Source: Septoria linicola
Taxonomy: Eukaryota > Ascomycota > Dothideomycetes > Mycosphaerellales > Mycosphaerellaceae
Reading direction: 5' to 3'
Length of the DNA stretch: 64,000 nucleotides
NCBI GenBank assembly: GCA_024114885.1
Contig: CP099431.1
Span: 496,001 to 560,000 of the forward strand
Below are positions 10,640-22,085 of the stretch, piece by piece (the first letter of the stretch is position 1; each line of letters starts with the position of its first letter). The position numbers were made by a program, and so were the translations under genes. The notes under the pieces were generated by a model, which searched no databases, had not been told where the DNA came from, and saw only the letters and a program-made list of their open reading frames with translations.

Positions 10640-11780
10640 GGCCTATAGCTCCTTAACGTAACGTAGGTATAGCGCCGCTAGAGCTTATAATAGGCGAAGT
10701 AGACGATTAAGATAATCCTATAGAGGCTAATAAGGTTCGAGAGTAAGAGTCTACTAGTATAACTAAAGATAGTACGTACGTAGAGCGTATATAGCTTAAA
10801 GCTAAGAACTAGGAACTACGTTATCGCTTAGAGATACGCGCTCTACGATAAGAGAATAATCGGCTCCTTATAGAGTTAGAATCTCTATCCTTAGCTACCT
10901 CTAGTACTCTCGATATTAGCGATCTTAAAGACGACGCTAGCGCTAGTATTATAGGTAGCGTACTCTATAATAGCGTATTGTATACGTAATATAAAGGTCC
11001 TAAAGTTAGAGAACCTTATACCTTCTAAGGCGAGATAGTCTAAGAGGCGAGAGAGTTTATTTATAGCCTCGAAGTAATCTTCTTTAATAGTCTATAAGAG
11101 TTTATTATAGAGGATTCGAAGGTCCTATATAGTATTATATAGCTCGTAGGCGAGGCGTAAGAGACCTAGTATAATAAATACTCTAAGGTAATACCTCTAG
11201 ACTATACTTAGACTAAGTTTAAGCGCTTTATCTATAACGTTATTAGAGATTAGGCGAATCGTACGATCCTCGTAATAGTTAAGTACGAGAAGGCCTAATA
11301 GAGTAAGGGCTAAGGAGTACGCTAGTTCGCTATAGAGCTAGGCTACTTAGAGTCTTAACTAGGCGACTATAGCGAAGCGTAGCTAGTACGCTAGCTCCTT
11401 ATAAAGTTAAAGCTATCGCTTTGATAAGAGATTATTAAGAATTATACTATACCTAATAAGCGCGCTAATTTAGTTATATTAGTAAGGCGCCTAGAGTAAG
11501 CTAATAAGGTGATTCCTATATAGTATAACTAGAATAGAAGCTAGAGTAATAGAGACTACGAGCACGATACGTACTCGAAGCGTAAGCGTATAGAGAGCGA
11601 CGCTCTTACGTATAGGTACGACGATAGTCTAGGAGGGAATAGTACGCGTCGCTCTAGCGATAAAGGTTCTACTCGCTCTATTATAGGCTATAAGTATTTA
11701 GAATACTATAGCTATAAGTAGAAGGAGTATATTAGTACTAATTCTATCTACTCTAACTAAAGCGCCTAAGACGATAGTAA
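10640..11780 (+). pseudogene. Gag remnant of the chromovirus
   Basis: Between the 5' LTR and the protease/reverse-transcriptase region the plus-strand frames give charged, Glu/Arg-rich sequence with many TAG codons. Near 11685-11735 a block reads GYKYLEYYSYK, which fits a CCHC zinc knuckle whose cysteine and histidine codons became tyrosine codons by RIP. Boundaries are approximate. It would have formed the nucleocapsid; it is now non-functional. Confidence 0.65.
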
Positions 11781-11849
11781 GAAGCTATTAGTACGTAAGG
11801 TTACTATAGAGACGCTAAAAAAGAGAAGATATTAGAGAAGGACTACGAT

Positions 11850-14800
11850 CTCTAGATACCGAACTTAGTAGCGATATATACCTTCCTATATAAGTCGTAA
11901 ATACGACTTACCTAGAAGGCGTAGTTAAGGCGTAGGATAGGCGTAAGCTAGCTAAATTCCTTCTTAACGATACTACTAATATTAACGTAGTATTAAGATC
12001 CTTTATCTTATAATATAGTATTATAGTTCGAACTAATACCGCCTTACCTCTAGCTACCTTATTTACTAGGGAATTAGGGTATTATTATAGTATATACTTT
12101 ATATACGTATAGCTTATAGACTCTATAGGAGTAGAGCGTATAGTAGGCGTAATCTTTTATACCTATAATATACTAACCTCTAATATAATCTTAGGTCGGC
12201 TATAGAGGCGTACTTATCGTATACGAGTCGATAGTAGCTTAGATAAGTAGACCTATAGTAATATTTTTAAAAACGTTAAGGTTAGAGAAGCCTATAAGTT
12301 TCTTAAGGACTTAAAGTATATACTAACTATATATATAGTAGTAATAAGTAAGATAGGCGAAGAGGTTAACTCTCTTCCTTCTAAGTTCTAATAGTTCTCT
12401 AATATTCTAAACTCGATAGAGGAGATAAGGAGTAAGCTAGTAGATAGCGTAGAGTATACGATCGAGCTACGTCTAGGCACTATTCTACTCTTTAGGCCGC
12501 TATACTACTAGTTAGGTAAGGAGCTAGAGGAATTAAAGAAATACCTTACTATAGGCCTTAAATACGATTAGATCGAGCGTAGTATTAGCGAGGTAGGTAC
12601 GCCTATCCTATTTATACTAAAGAAGGATAATAGGTTAAGGCTATATATTAATTATTAAGGACTAAACGAGATTATAGTTAAGAATCGATACTCTTTTTCT
12701 CTAATTAGTAAGACGCTAGATAGGCTTATAGAAGCTATATAGTTTACGACTCTAGACCTAATAGATATATACTATCGAATTCGTATTAAGCCTAGCGACT
12801 ACTAGAAGACTACGTTCTATATACGCTATAGCTACTTTTAGTATAAGATAATACTATTTAGCTTAATAAACGCTCTAGCTACGTTCTAGACGTATATTAA
12901 CTATACTCTAGTAGGTTTAGTCGATACGTACTATATAGTATATCTTAATAATATTCTTATCTATAGTAAGAGCTACGTAGACTATATACGCGATATATAC
13001 GACGTACTTACGCGTCTCTAGAAGTTTAGACTCTATACTTAAAGAGTAAAGTATAAATTCTAGTAGAAGAAAGTCGATTTCCTAGGCTTTATAGTAACTA
13101 CTAGAGAGATCGCGATAGATCTATATAGGATAGACGTAATCGTAGCGTAGCTAATACTTATAACGCTCGTAGAGGTTTAATTATTCCTTAGGTTTACTAA
13201 CTTCTATTAGCGTTTTATTTTTAAATACTCTAGAGTAGTATCTCTACTTATAGCGTTATCTAAGAGCGCTATAGTAGGTAAGAAGCTAGGCCTACTTAAG
13301 TAGACTATACGAGAGGAGTAGGCGTTTACTAAATTAAAAAAGCGTTTTTCTATAGTACTACTACTAAGGCACTTTAACCCTATACTTAGGTTACGAGTCG
13401 AAAGCGATATCTCTAATTTCGTAATTACTATAATCCTTAGCTAACTCTTCGAGTCTAAATAGTACCTTATTATATTTATATCTAGGAAGATAATCGCTAT
13501 AGAGTATAATTATAAGGTATATAATAAAGAGCTTCTTATAGTAGTTAAGGCTTTTAAAGCGTAGAGGCCGTACCTCGAAGGCGCTCTATATACGATCGAC
13601 GTACTAGTCGACTATACTAACCTTTATAGGTTTATAGGCGTAAAGAAATTAACTAGTAGGTAAGCCTATTAGGCTATATTCCTAGCTCTATTCGACTTCG
13701 TTATAACGTACTAGGTAGGTAAGCGAAACCTAGCCGACGCGCTATTAAGGCGTAGCGATTATACTAAAGAGGTAGTAGAGGTAACTAACCTTCTACCTAC
13801 TCTATAGACTAAGTTATAGCTATAGGATAATCGGAGTATAAGAGACGTAGGTAGACTACTCGTAGCTCGTATCTATACGACTTATAAGGAATAGTATTCT
13901 TTAATAAAGAGAAGTACTAACTCTAACCTATAGTAGTAGTTTTTAACGCCTATACGAGTAGTAGGTATAATTACTAAGAGCGAAGAGCTATATATAAATA
14001 TCTTAGACTTAATCCTTAGATATACTTACGCGCTAGTATAAGCTAAGCTAAGTATAAGCGTAGTATACTCGTAAGCGATAAGTAATAGTAGCCGATTCGA
14101 GTAATATACTATAAGAGAGAGAAACCTCTAGATAGACGATTCGCTATACGTACCTAAGAACTACGCCTTATAGACGTAGATAATTCGTATATATTATAAT
14201 AATACCCTTATAGGCTATTTTAGTAAGGATAAGACTATCTCGCTAGTATAAAGGAAGTACTAGTAGCTAGAGATAACTAAGGATATCGTATAATACGTAG
14301 AGTCCTATAGAAGTTACTAGAAAGTAAAGGCGCGTCGCTATCGACTATATAGTAAGCTAACTACGCTACCTATACTAGATCGTCTATTCTAAGAGTTAAC
14401 TTAAGATTTTATTATAGACCTCCTACTAAGTAAGTAAGGAGTATACGTATATAATACGATCCTAGTTATTATCGACCGATATATAAAGATAGTTATCTTT
14501 ATACTAACTACGAAGAGGTATACTAGTAGTAACCTTATAGGAGTCTTAATATTAGAAGTAATTAGGTACTATAGTACGCCTATAAGTATTATTAGCGATA
14601 GAGGGTCTATATTTACGAGTTAGTTCTAGTCCGACTTCTACTACGAGGTATATATAAAACGTAAGCTAAGTATAGTATTCTATCTATAAATAGATAGGTA
14701 AACTAAAAGAGCGAATTAGACGCTTAAGACTTACCTACGTATCTATTATATAGAGTAGTAAGATAACTAGGTAGACCTATTAGTATAAGCCGAGTTCGTA

Positions 14801-15480
14801 TATAATAATAGTATATATACGATATTAAAGATATTACTATTTATAGCGCTATATAGTTTTAATCTAGAGCTAGTAACGAGTAGGTAAGAAGCTTAGAGCG
14901 CGCTTCCTAAAAGGGAGGTACTAGCCGCTAAGGAAGCTATAGAGAGATTAAAGAAGAACTATAAGACGCTAAGTAAACGCTAGTAAGAAGTAAGCGAGGC
15001 GTAGGCTAGGTACTTTAATAATAGGTATTAGGCTAAGGAATATAAGGTCGGCGACATAGTCTTACTATCGATAAAGAACCTACGATTAAAGGTTCTTTTA
15101 AAGAAGTTAGTAGATAAGTTTACTAGGCCTTTTAAGGTAATTAACGTAGTAAGGAAGTAGGCGTACTACTTAGCCCTACTACTAGACGCTCTTATCTATA
15201 ACGTATTTTATATATTACTTCTAGAACCTTAGAAGGGTAGCGAGACGTAGGTAGAGAGTATACTACTCGTAGACTACTAGAGTAAATAGGAAGTTAAGAA
15301 GATCCTTAGAACTCGAGTAAGGAAGGGTATACGCTAGTACTTAATCCGCTAGTAAGGCTAGCCTAAAGAGTACGACTAGTAGGAACCTAAAGAATATATT
15401 AGCGGCTATATAGTACTAGACGTATTTAAAGTATAGCGCGCGAGTAGACGCGTAGTAAGATAGAAGCGCTAAGGTACTAA
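11850..15480 (+). pseudogene. Pol remnant: RT, RNase H, integrase, chromodomain
   Basis: In one plus-strand frame the reverse transcriptase is readable from about 12620 (LKKDNRLRLYINY, TTLDLIDIYYRIRI, then YLNNILIYS at about 12940, the YLDD box with both Asp codons changed to Asn by TG-to-TA). RNase H follows (LRVESDISNFVI, about 13390), then an integrase core (IIDRYIKIVIFI, ISDRGSIFTS, about 14460-14630). The 3' end has a chromodomain-like segment (EVKKILRTRVRKG then EPKEYI, about 15290-15400), placing it in the chromoviruses. Stops occur throughout. In living relatives the chromodomain directs integration to heterochromatin. Confidence 0.9.
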
Positions 15481-15499
15481 TATAGTAATACTAAGTACT

Positions 15500-16900
15500 A
15501 AGCGCTAAACCTATATATAGAAGTAAACTTTAAATTTAAGAGAGTAAGAAAATTACTAAGGTATTTAGGATATATTAAAGCGTGAACTATATTATTTAGA
15601 TACGCCTACTAAGTAGGTCGTATAGTACCTATAGGTAAAAAGTAAGAATCTAACTATAGCCTATATAGGTACGAGTAGAGTATAAGAGGCGTAGGTAAGG
15701 AGTAGGCGAAACGCTTATACGTCGTCTATAGAGAGCGCGTCGTCGTTAGCGTTTCTACTACTAGTAACGCTCTCTATATCCTTATCCTTATCCTCCTTCT
15801 CGTTAGACTTAGCGTTAGATAAGAGGTCCTTCTCCTAGTCGCTATTTTTAAGATAGGTAGCTACTATAGTAGCGTCGAGGGTATAGCTAGAGGCGCCTAC
15901 TAGGTAGTTAGTCTATAAAGAGTATTAGTATCGTAGAAGGATCGTATAGGAAAAGTAGGTATATCTTATACTATAGCTTAAATATAGCTACTATAAAGTT
16001 AGACTAGCGCTAGGTCTCTACTAGAGCTACGACGGATATCGTACTAGTCGCTAGCGTAGCGAATACGCTCGCCTTATATAGCGTATCCTAGCTACTAACT
16101 ACTTTACTCTTATTACTAGTAAAGACCTTCTTAGAGGCCTTAATATAGGTATAGAGGTTCTTTAGGCGACGCTCGGCCTACTCTTTATATATACCCTCTA
16201 GGAGAGTCTCTAGCTACTAGTAGTAGTATAGTACGTAGCGCGCCTACCGCTTAAGGTTACTATCGGTAATACGCTTATAGAGGTAGTATTAGCGTTTATA
16301 GCGCTAGTACTTAATCTTCTAACTAGGCTTTATAACTCTATTATACGTAGGTTCGTCGTCTATACGTAGTCTATTAGTAAGCGAAGCGTACTTAAGAAGC
16401 GTTCGAAAAGCTATACTCTTATAGCTATACTTAATATAGTAGAGGTAGATATCGATATCGCTAGTACTACTAATATTACTAATTATACGTAGTAGGTAGT
16501 TAATAACTACTTTAGGCGTACGTTTTAGTAGTATTATACTTACGTTAATAGTATAGTTATAGTACGAGTCGACTACCTTACTAAGAATATAGAAAATATT
16601 ATATATAGAAAGAAAGTCTAAAAGAGAGTTAGAAGAGTTTTTAAAGAATACGCTCGAGCTACGAATCGTAGTCGCTATAGTAGGGAATATATTACTACGT
16701 AAACGTAATACGTATAGTAACTCTTTACTTTATAGCGTAGATTTATATAATACGCTAAAGGTTCGTAGGTATAACGCGTTAGAGACGCGATAGGTATAGA
16801 ATATATAAAGTATATTATAAAGACTAAATAGGAAGCCTAGAATATAACCTATAAAGTAAGAGTATCGCTAAAAGTAGCTCTCTTAGAGAGAGGAGATAGT
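15500..16900. other. Unassigned 1.4 kb between pol and 3' LTR
   Basis: This stretch lies inside the retrotransposon, downstream of the chromodomain, where most chromoviruses have only a short untranslated region and polypurine tract. It is RIP-saturated. On the minus strand a Ser/Thr/Val-rich frame is partly readable near 16050-16160 and an acidic, Lys-rich one near 15780-15830. It could be a long 3' untranslated region, an extra antisense gene or captured sequence. I cannot name it. Confidence 0.6.
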
Positions 16901-17071
16901 TATAAGAGCTAGGTAAGGTTAAAGGTTAGACCCGTCTTAGGCTCGTAGGCTTAGCGTATAGTATAACTATAGTACGCGTATATATCCGAAAGGAGGTAAG
17001 AATTAGTCTTACGATATCCTAATAGTCTTATTAGGAGAGCGCTCTATATATTACTATATATCTCTTTTATA
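16901..17071 (+). repeat. 3' LTR
   Basis: 171 bp, same sequence as the 5' LTR with one difference (C at 16932). It is followed directly by CCTAT at 17072-17076. Confidence 0.95.
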
Positions 17072-17076
17072 CCTAT

Positions 17077-17965
17077 ATACTATAGCCTATTTAAGGAACT
17101 CTATAGTAATATACGAGCTATAGCTATCTAATATAAGTATTCTCTAGTCTCTTCTATAGCAAGCTTTCTCTTTAGTAAAGCGATCGAATATCTCTTTAAG
17201 CTAGGCTATACCTAGCTTATTATCTATCTAGCTATTCGTAGAGGATATAAATAGAGCTATATACTTCGTTATATTAAGATCCTATACCTAAGAGTCTTAG
17301 ATATTACTAGAAGTAGCTTTATTAATTAGGCCTAGAGAAATTACTATACTATCTATAAAGATATAAGCTAGTATTATAATCTACTCTCTATTACTATCCT
17401 AAATACTTATAGTAAGCTCCTTAGCTTTATTAGACTACTTAGTAAAGATACGCTTATACTTCTATATAAAACTAATTATAAACCTCTTCTTATCTACGTT
17501 ATATATATTAGCTAGTATAATCTCGTAATCTCTTATCTTAAGCTCTAGAATATTATAGAATAGGCCTATTATATATAGGTTCTTAGCTCGTAAGTAGTCC
17601 TTATCGAGAGAGTTAAGATATCTAGAATTAATCTTATAGTAGTATCGTTTTATAAAGTTAGTAATCTAGTTCTTTCCTAGTACTTTCTTTCTAATCTCTA
17701 TAGCGAATATATAGACCTAAGTAGGAGTTAGTAGTATACTTAGCCGTATAAGCTTATTAATATACTCTATAAGCGTTCTTTCCTAGATATCGTTAAGGAG
17801 TTATTAGGACTCGATTTTATATCGTATTAAAGCTATAGTTCTATTCTACCGTCTACCGAGCTTATAACGATAGATATAATACTCTTTAGTAATCTATAAT
17901 ATATTATACTTATCTAATAGGGCTAGGGCCTCAAGTGCGGCCTTAATTAGGTCTATATTAGCTAT
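17077..17965 (-). pseudogene. Pogo/Fot1 transposase, N-terminal two thirds
   Basis: Reading the minus strand from about 17965 gives an N-terminal helix-turn-helix of CENP-B/Pogo type (IKAALEALALLDKYNI, then KEYYIYRYKLGRR), the conserved ANIYNVDKKRFIISFI block (NVDEKGF in active relatives, carrying the first catalytic Asp) and RILILDSYSSYITIEFLK (the DGH.SH block of DDE transposases). His has become Tyr and Gly has become Ser at these positions, exactly as CpA/TpG-to-TpA mutation predicts. TAG and TAA codons occur throughout. The frame stops at the retrotransposon junction just after EFLK. It is inactive. Confidence 0.9.
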
Positions 17966-17991
17966 CTAATTAATGTTGTAACATATATAGT

Positions 17992-18044
17992 TTGAAGCTA
18001 AAGTTGAGCGTCACGTATGCCGAGCGTTACGCGGGGATGACTTC
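17992..18044. repeat. Right terminal inverted repeat
   Basis: Ends CGTTACGCGGGGATGACTTC directly before TA at 18045-18046, complementary to the left repeat. Inner positions differ by several transitions, compatible with independent RIP or ageing of the two ends. Confidence 0.9.
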
Positions 18045-18046
18045 TA

Positions 18047-18300
18047 GCTACACCTAAGAAATCCTTCCACTTTCTCCGTTCGAATCACCTCGTACATTCC
18101 GACTTCTGGCATTTTGTCCAATTCATGAAGATCTACGGGTATTTGTAGAAGCTCCACAAACGATTCGTCATCCCTGCGAAGTTGCCAGTCATACAGGCTT
18201 TTCAAGCCGCAAAGGTGGAATTGACCCAAGCACTGCAGCTACAGAACTTCACATGGACTTCACACCTGATACATGATTTTCATCCTCTCAGTGCGTTGAC
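18047..18300 (-). pseudogene. Host ORF fragment abutting the transposon
   Basis: A minus-strand frame reads FHLCGLKSLYDWQLRRDDE, then FVELLQIPVDLHELDKM and VGMYEVIRTEKVEGF, and stops within the TA target site of the Fot1/Pogo element. Upstream the frame is interrupted by a TAG at about 18240 but stays coding-like. The transposon probably landed in the 3' part of this gene or just behind it. No family was recognised and the left flank (below 9262) shows no obvious continuation. Confidence 0.35.
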
Positions 18301-18557
18301 TCTTCAGAGCTTGACGACACTTAGCCCACACAGGTCTGTGTCGAACCGCTGCTGGAAGTAGAAGGTCCGCTCGTGTGGACTATGAGATGCGGGAAGTGGT
18401 TTGGAAGTGAAGCACGCGGCCTCACGCTGCACACACAACCTCTGCTTCACTTCCAGGCTCGGCAAAACCTCACACAAGACCGCGCCCACTGCAAAATCAA
18501 AATTTGTTCTGTCTCGGATTGTCTGGCTCCAACACGCAACCTCCCTCCCTCCTCGAA

Positions 18558-19043
18558 ATGGCGGAATCGCCACCGCAAATCATCGTCGACATTAGCGATG
18601 TCAGTGACGAATGTCAGATGTCCGTACGGATTCACAACCAGAAGCAGAATCCAGGTCAACCGCTATCCGTACCGCAGTGGCTTATTGATCTCTCGGCGAC
18701 CAGGCACCACAGATTCGAAGTGCGCGCTACATTTGTTATGTATTGGCCACAGAAACGGTACAAGTACTCCCATTTAAGCTATTGCGGTTGCTGCAAGCCT
18801 ACTCGAGCAGAGGTCCGCGAGCTCGACCGGCTTTCGCGCAGGATTGATGAATTCTTCGACACCGCGAAAGCCTCGTCCGGGTTCAACGTCGCCGATTTCG
18901 TTGCTGGAGTTTCTTGGGTCACAAATCCTGACCTCTATAAAGAGGAGCTTTGCTACAACACTGTATTGGTGTTTATAAAGAAGAAGATGACCGCTATAAA
19001 GGAGTCTACGAAAGCGCTAAAGGGTTTGGCGAGGAATACTTAG
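18558..19043 (+). CDS. Hypothetical protein, 161 aa
   Basis: An ATG at 18558 opens an uninterrupted frame. The N-terminus is acidic (PPQIIVDISDVSDEC), followed by SVPQWLIDLSATRHHRFEVRATFVMYW, a Cys pair (YCGCCKPT), a helical RAEVRELDRLSRRIDEFFD segment and a lysine-rich end (FIKKKMTAIKESTKALKG). Composition and codon use are protein-like and free of the RIP signature, although it is only 0.5 kb from the transposon. The CGCC motif alone does not define a known zinc fold. Function unknown. Confidence 0.5.
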   Translation: MAESPPQIIVDISDVSDECQMSVRIHNQKQNPGQPLSVPQWLIDLSATRHHRFEVRATFVMYWPQKRYKYSHLSYCGCCKPTRAEVRELDRLSRRIDEFFDTAKASSGFNVADFVAGVSWVTNPDLYKEELCYNTVLVFIKKKMTAIKESTKALKGLARNT

Positions 19044-19789
19044 AAAGCTATTAACGCTTGAACATACGACGCTATTACTCTAAAGATGTGCAGATTATTT
19101 GAAGATCAAGCTGGGTTTCATGCCAATTCAATGGACTGTGGGGCCGATCTTCGCTCTGTGGATTCGCCACATGCACAGCGACATGAGATTGCACGTCCAC
19201 AGCAGTCACGCCCAGGATGAACCGCTCTCTCACGCCAAAGTCGCCGTCGCCGCGACATCCTTACCCGAACCACATTCAACAGTGACGTCGCCACCACAAT
19301 CGTCAAACATGCTTGAAAACCACCAGACTTGCTCGAATCTCCTCCCTCTCGCGCCCAGATGCAATGCAAGGTCGAGCATGACCCGTATGGCATAGACACG
19401 ATAGACACAGCGCTCAATGGACTCTCCTCCGTTCGAACCCCCAAGCTTGCAGACTCGATCGTCGTCTGCCTTCTTCCGCACGTGCAGCGACGAGTGGAAG
19501 TACAATCCCCGCTTTGGCATATGTCACCAACTGTACCACCGGACGAAGCTGGCTAGGACGCGCCAAGGTTGGTGCATACAAAAGTATGAGAGACACCTCG
19601 TGGAGGAGCACGATGAAAGGGTGACACCGCCGGCAGTAAGAGACGCGTACGAATAGCAGCAGGCGCAGCAGGGAAAGAGGGAGACGGAGGAGGAGGTTCG
19701 GCAAAGACGACGAGGAAGAAGGGCAGGGCTTCTAAGATGCTGAATAATTCAAGAAGCATCAACTCAAGGCAAAAGGCTCCCAGGCTGCG
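19044..19789. other. No convincing gene
   Basis: Several overlapping short frames exist on both strands but none has protein-like composition throughout. A Glu/Arg/Gln-rich stretch at about 19640-19720 is purine-rich low-complexity sequence. Confidence 0.4.
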
Positions 19790-20176
19790 TCAGCGAAGCG
19801 AAGCCTGCGCTTGATCATCTGAAAGCAGTGCGCAGTCGAACCAGATTACAAGCAGTGGACGCAGGAGGTAGATTCGAGCATAGGAGTGCTGCGTAAGATC
19901 AGATCCCTGCATACACACATGCGCAGTGAGCAAAGACCTTGTAGGCAGTCGCACATTCCTTGTCTGGTGGCGCCACGGTATCGATTTCTCGGTGTGAAGC
20001 TGGCACCAGCGTCGGTCAGAGGCTCGCTGCAAGCCTGTGACGCCACCAAATGCTAGCCTGATTTCAAAGCTATCAAAGATTGAGATGCCGACACATTTGA
20101 GTCTGTCGCCGTTATAGTTGCCGTCGAGGGTAAATGCTTGCTGGTGTCCCGGGTGGTGTAGCTCGCTGAGAGCCAC
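19790..20176 (-). CDS. Hypothetical gene fragment
   Basis: The first 55 codons on the minus strand look coding (ALSELHHPGHQQAF, TLDGNYNGDRLKCVGISIF, SFEIRLAFGGVTG). The frame begins with a GTG right after a TGA, so the true start lies in another exon or has been lost. The later part (Arg, Trp, His-rich) looks non-coding. I do not recognise a family. Confidence 0.3.
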   Translation of the reverse strand: MALSELHHPGHQQAFTLDGNYNGDRLKCVGISIFDSFEIRLAFGGVTGLQRASDRRWCQLHTEKSIPWRHQTRNVRLPTRSLLTAHVCMQGSDLTQHSYARIYLLRPLLVIWFDCALLSDDQAQASLR

Positions 20177-21536
20177 TCATGAGACCGGAGTCGCAGTCAT
20201 CGACGACATCAGCAAAGCATCCCAAAACAACTCATTGTGCGCCTGCGGAGAACTCGCTGCTATGCTGAGCTCTTGATTAGACTCAAGCTTTCAGAGCAGC
20301 AGCACCAATTGGGTTTGTGATACGGGCCTAACATGAAGCAAGTTGGTGCTGAGGAATTACAGCGTGGTATGGTGGAAGCCGCAACAAAAAAGACATTTGG
20401 CAAGCTGGAGAAAGAAGAGCGACGGATACACTAGGACGAGATGGTTATGGGTGAGATGGTACACGAGGTGAACGTCGAAGGCGTTTTGGAACCAACAAAG
20501 ATGGTCAGAACGTATGCTCCCTCGCATTAGGGCGACACAGAGGATCGTGCTCTCCTTGACACGAAGCATGACATGAAGAAACCGCACGTCCACCTAGTGC
20601 AGCTTCTTTGCACCATCTAAACGATGCGTTCTAGCACTCACTTTGGTAGCAGAGAGATACTCCGACCTTAGACCACCTTGTGCTCGGTCATAGATACTTT
20701 TCCGAGCCGTGTCTCTCGCAGAGCCAATGGAATTCCGGACAATTCAGAAGGATGTTCCATGGCAGGAACTACCCAGAGCAGTACCGCAATACCGAGAAAG
20801 CACGATCTGTCAAGCTTGACAAGGTGGCTGCGCTCATCGAGCTCGTATCTAGATGAATTCCTCGAACGATCGGCAAAGCCAGCGATGAAGCGTTACGCGC
20901 TCTTTGGCGGCAGTTTTAGGATCGAGCAAGCTCGAATACGCTGCACTTGGTGTGAGCAACATTTCTGATTGGCACAAAAGGCAACATGCTAACGGCCCGG
21001 TAGCGCTGTCATTCACGCTGAGCGGCAGTAGAGTACAGAAGGCTGTAGAGAGGACATGGTGGTAGCGCCACGCGGACGATAGCATAGGATGTTCATACTT
21101 TATGTCGCCAAAGAATGGAGCAAGGATTCAGATCTCAAAATCATGTCGTTGGCACATCGATGTAGTCTGAGCTGGCACATCGACGTAGTCTGAGCAAATT
21201 CCATACCACCCGCTGCAGCTACATTAGCAAGACATCTCCAGGCGTTGTAGTTGTCTTCTGTCAGCCAGCGTCAACGAAGGCAATTTTGCCGATCATTTGC
21301 AGTATTGAGCTCGAGGAAGTCCGTTACAAGAAGCTACTATGGCGTGTCAACGTGTTAGGAGATAAGAGCGAGTTGAAACAGAGTCTTTCAATTACAAATT
21401 TATTCGGTTCTGAATAAGTTCATGGCAATGATGACATTGCCTCTGATGGCCCCATTCTGGGCGGAAGTACAACTCTACCATATCGGCTGACTCTCTGTGA
21501 CAAGGCCAAAGAAGGCGCAGACTGCATGTCTCTGCA
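20177..21536. other. Gene-poor stretch with a short direct repeat
   Basis: No frame in this 1.36 kb is convincing. At 21151-21195 a roughly 22-bp unit (ggcacatcgatgtagtctgagc) occurs twice in tandem with one difference. Confidence 0.45.
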
Positions 21537-22085
21537 TTAACTGGTGTCTAGAAATGCTGACGCCACTGACAGGAGCTCGCTAAAGTAGACCAGGTATCTG
21601 CGCTCTGCCATAAGGTTATCTAGAGCGCGACCAGCAGCGGTGTTGATTTGGTACAAAAGTACCTGGCGAGTGACTGAGGGGAGTGTATAGTAGGCGTTTG
21701 TAAATTCTTCGTGTGCCCGTACAAGGATCGCCGTGTCATGTATGGAAATTATGAGCTCAGAATCGTCTAAGCAGTTTGCCACAAGATCACGTATTTCTGG
21801 CGTTCCGACGACATGATCCCTCAGCCTCTCGTTGACTAGCATCTCAGTCAGTTGTGTGAAAGCCAATAGTGCGCTTGAAAGTTTGAACTTGCATTAGTGC
21901 CAGCGATTCTCTGTCATGGTACGATACGAATACACTATGTGATTGATAGCGTGAATGATTCCCCGCAGCCACGAGGAGTCGGCAGTAGATAAAGAAGGCG
22001 GCATGGTTGAGTTCAGAAGTCGTACCATTCGGTGGAGAAGTTTGTTGAAGAGTCTGGCGAGTAATGTTCGGATTGCAAAGCGCAT
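21537..22085 (-). pseudogene. Decayed helical protein gene
   Basis: One minus-strand frame runs from 22085 to 21537 and is interrupted once, by TAA at 21894-21896, which CAA-to-TAA explains. Before the stop it reads LLARLFNKLLHRMVRLLNS and SWLRGIIHAINHIVYSYR; after it LLAFTQLTEMLVNERLRDHV, DDSELIISIHDTAILVRAHEE and RQVLLYQINTAAGRALDNL. The composition is that of an alpha-helical globular protein on both sides, supporting one original gene of at least 180 residues. Start and upstream exons are unclear. Family unknown. Confidence 0.5.

Larger units (their letters stand above)
10430..17071 (+). mobile_element. Full-length Ty3/gypsy chromovirus, RIP-mutated
   Basis: Two 171-bp direct repeats (10430-10600 and 16901-17071) differ at a single base (T at 10461, C at 16932). 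They are flanked by the 5-bp target duplication CCTAT (10425-10429 and 17072-17076). Their termini are TA...TA, as expected if the canonical TG...CA ends were mutated by RIP. The 6.64-kb element carries gag and pol remnants on the plus strand in Ty3/gypsy order (reverse transcriptase, RNase H, integrase, chromodomain). All frames are closed by TAG and TAA, so it cannot move autonomously. It sits inside the transposase gene of a Fot1/Pogo element. Confidence 0.95.
9262..18046 (-). mobile_element. Fot1/Pogo (Tc1/mariner) transposon, split
   Basis: Imperfect terminal inverted repeats of about 50 bp begin GAAGTCATCCCCGCGTAACG at 9264 and end with the complement at 18044, flanked by TA on both sides (9262-9263 and 18045-18046), the target duplication of Tc1/mariner elements. 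Removing the inserted retrotransposon and one copy of its 5-bp duplication leaves about 2.13 kb, the usual size of Fot1-like elements. The interior encodes a Pogo-type transposase on the minus strand. Outside the terminal 30 bp or so the element is RIP-saturated, whereas the outer ends of the repeats still contain CA and TG. The insertion is therefore older than the retrotransposon inside it. Confidence 0.92.
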
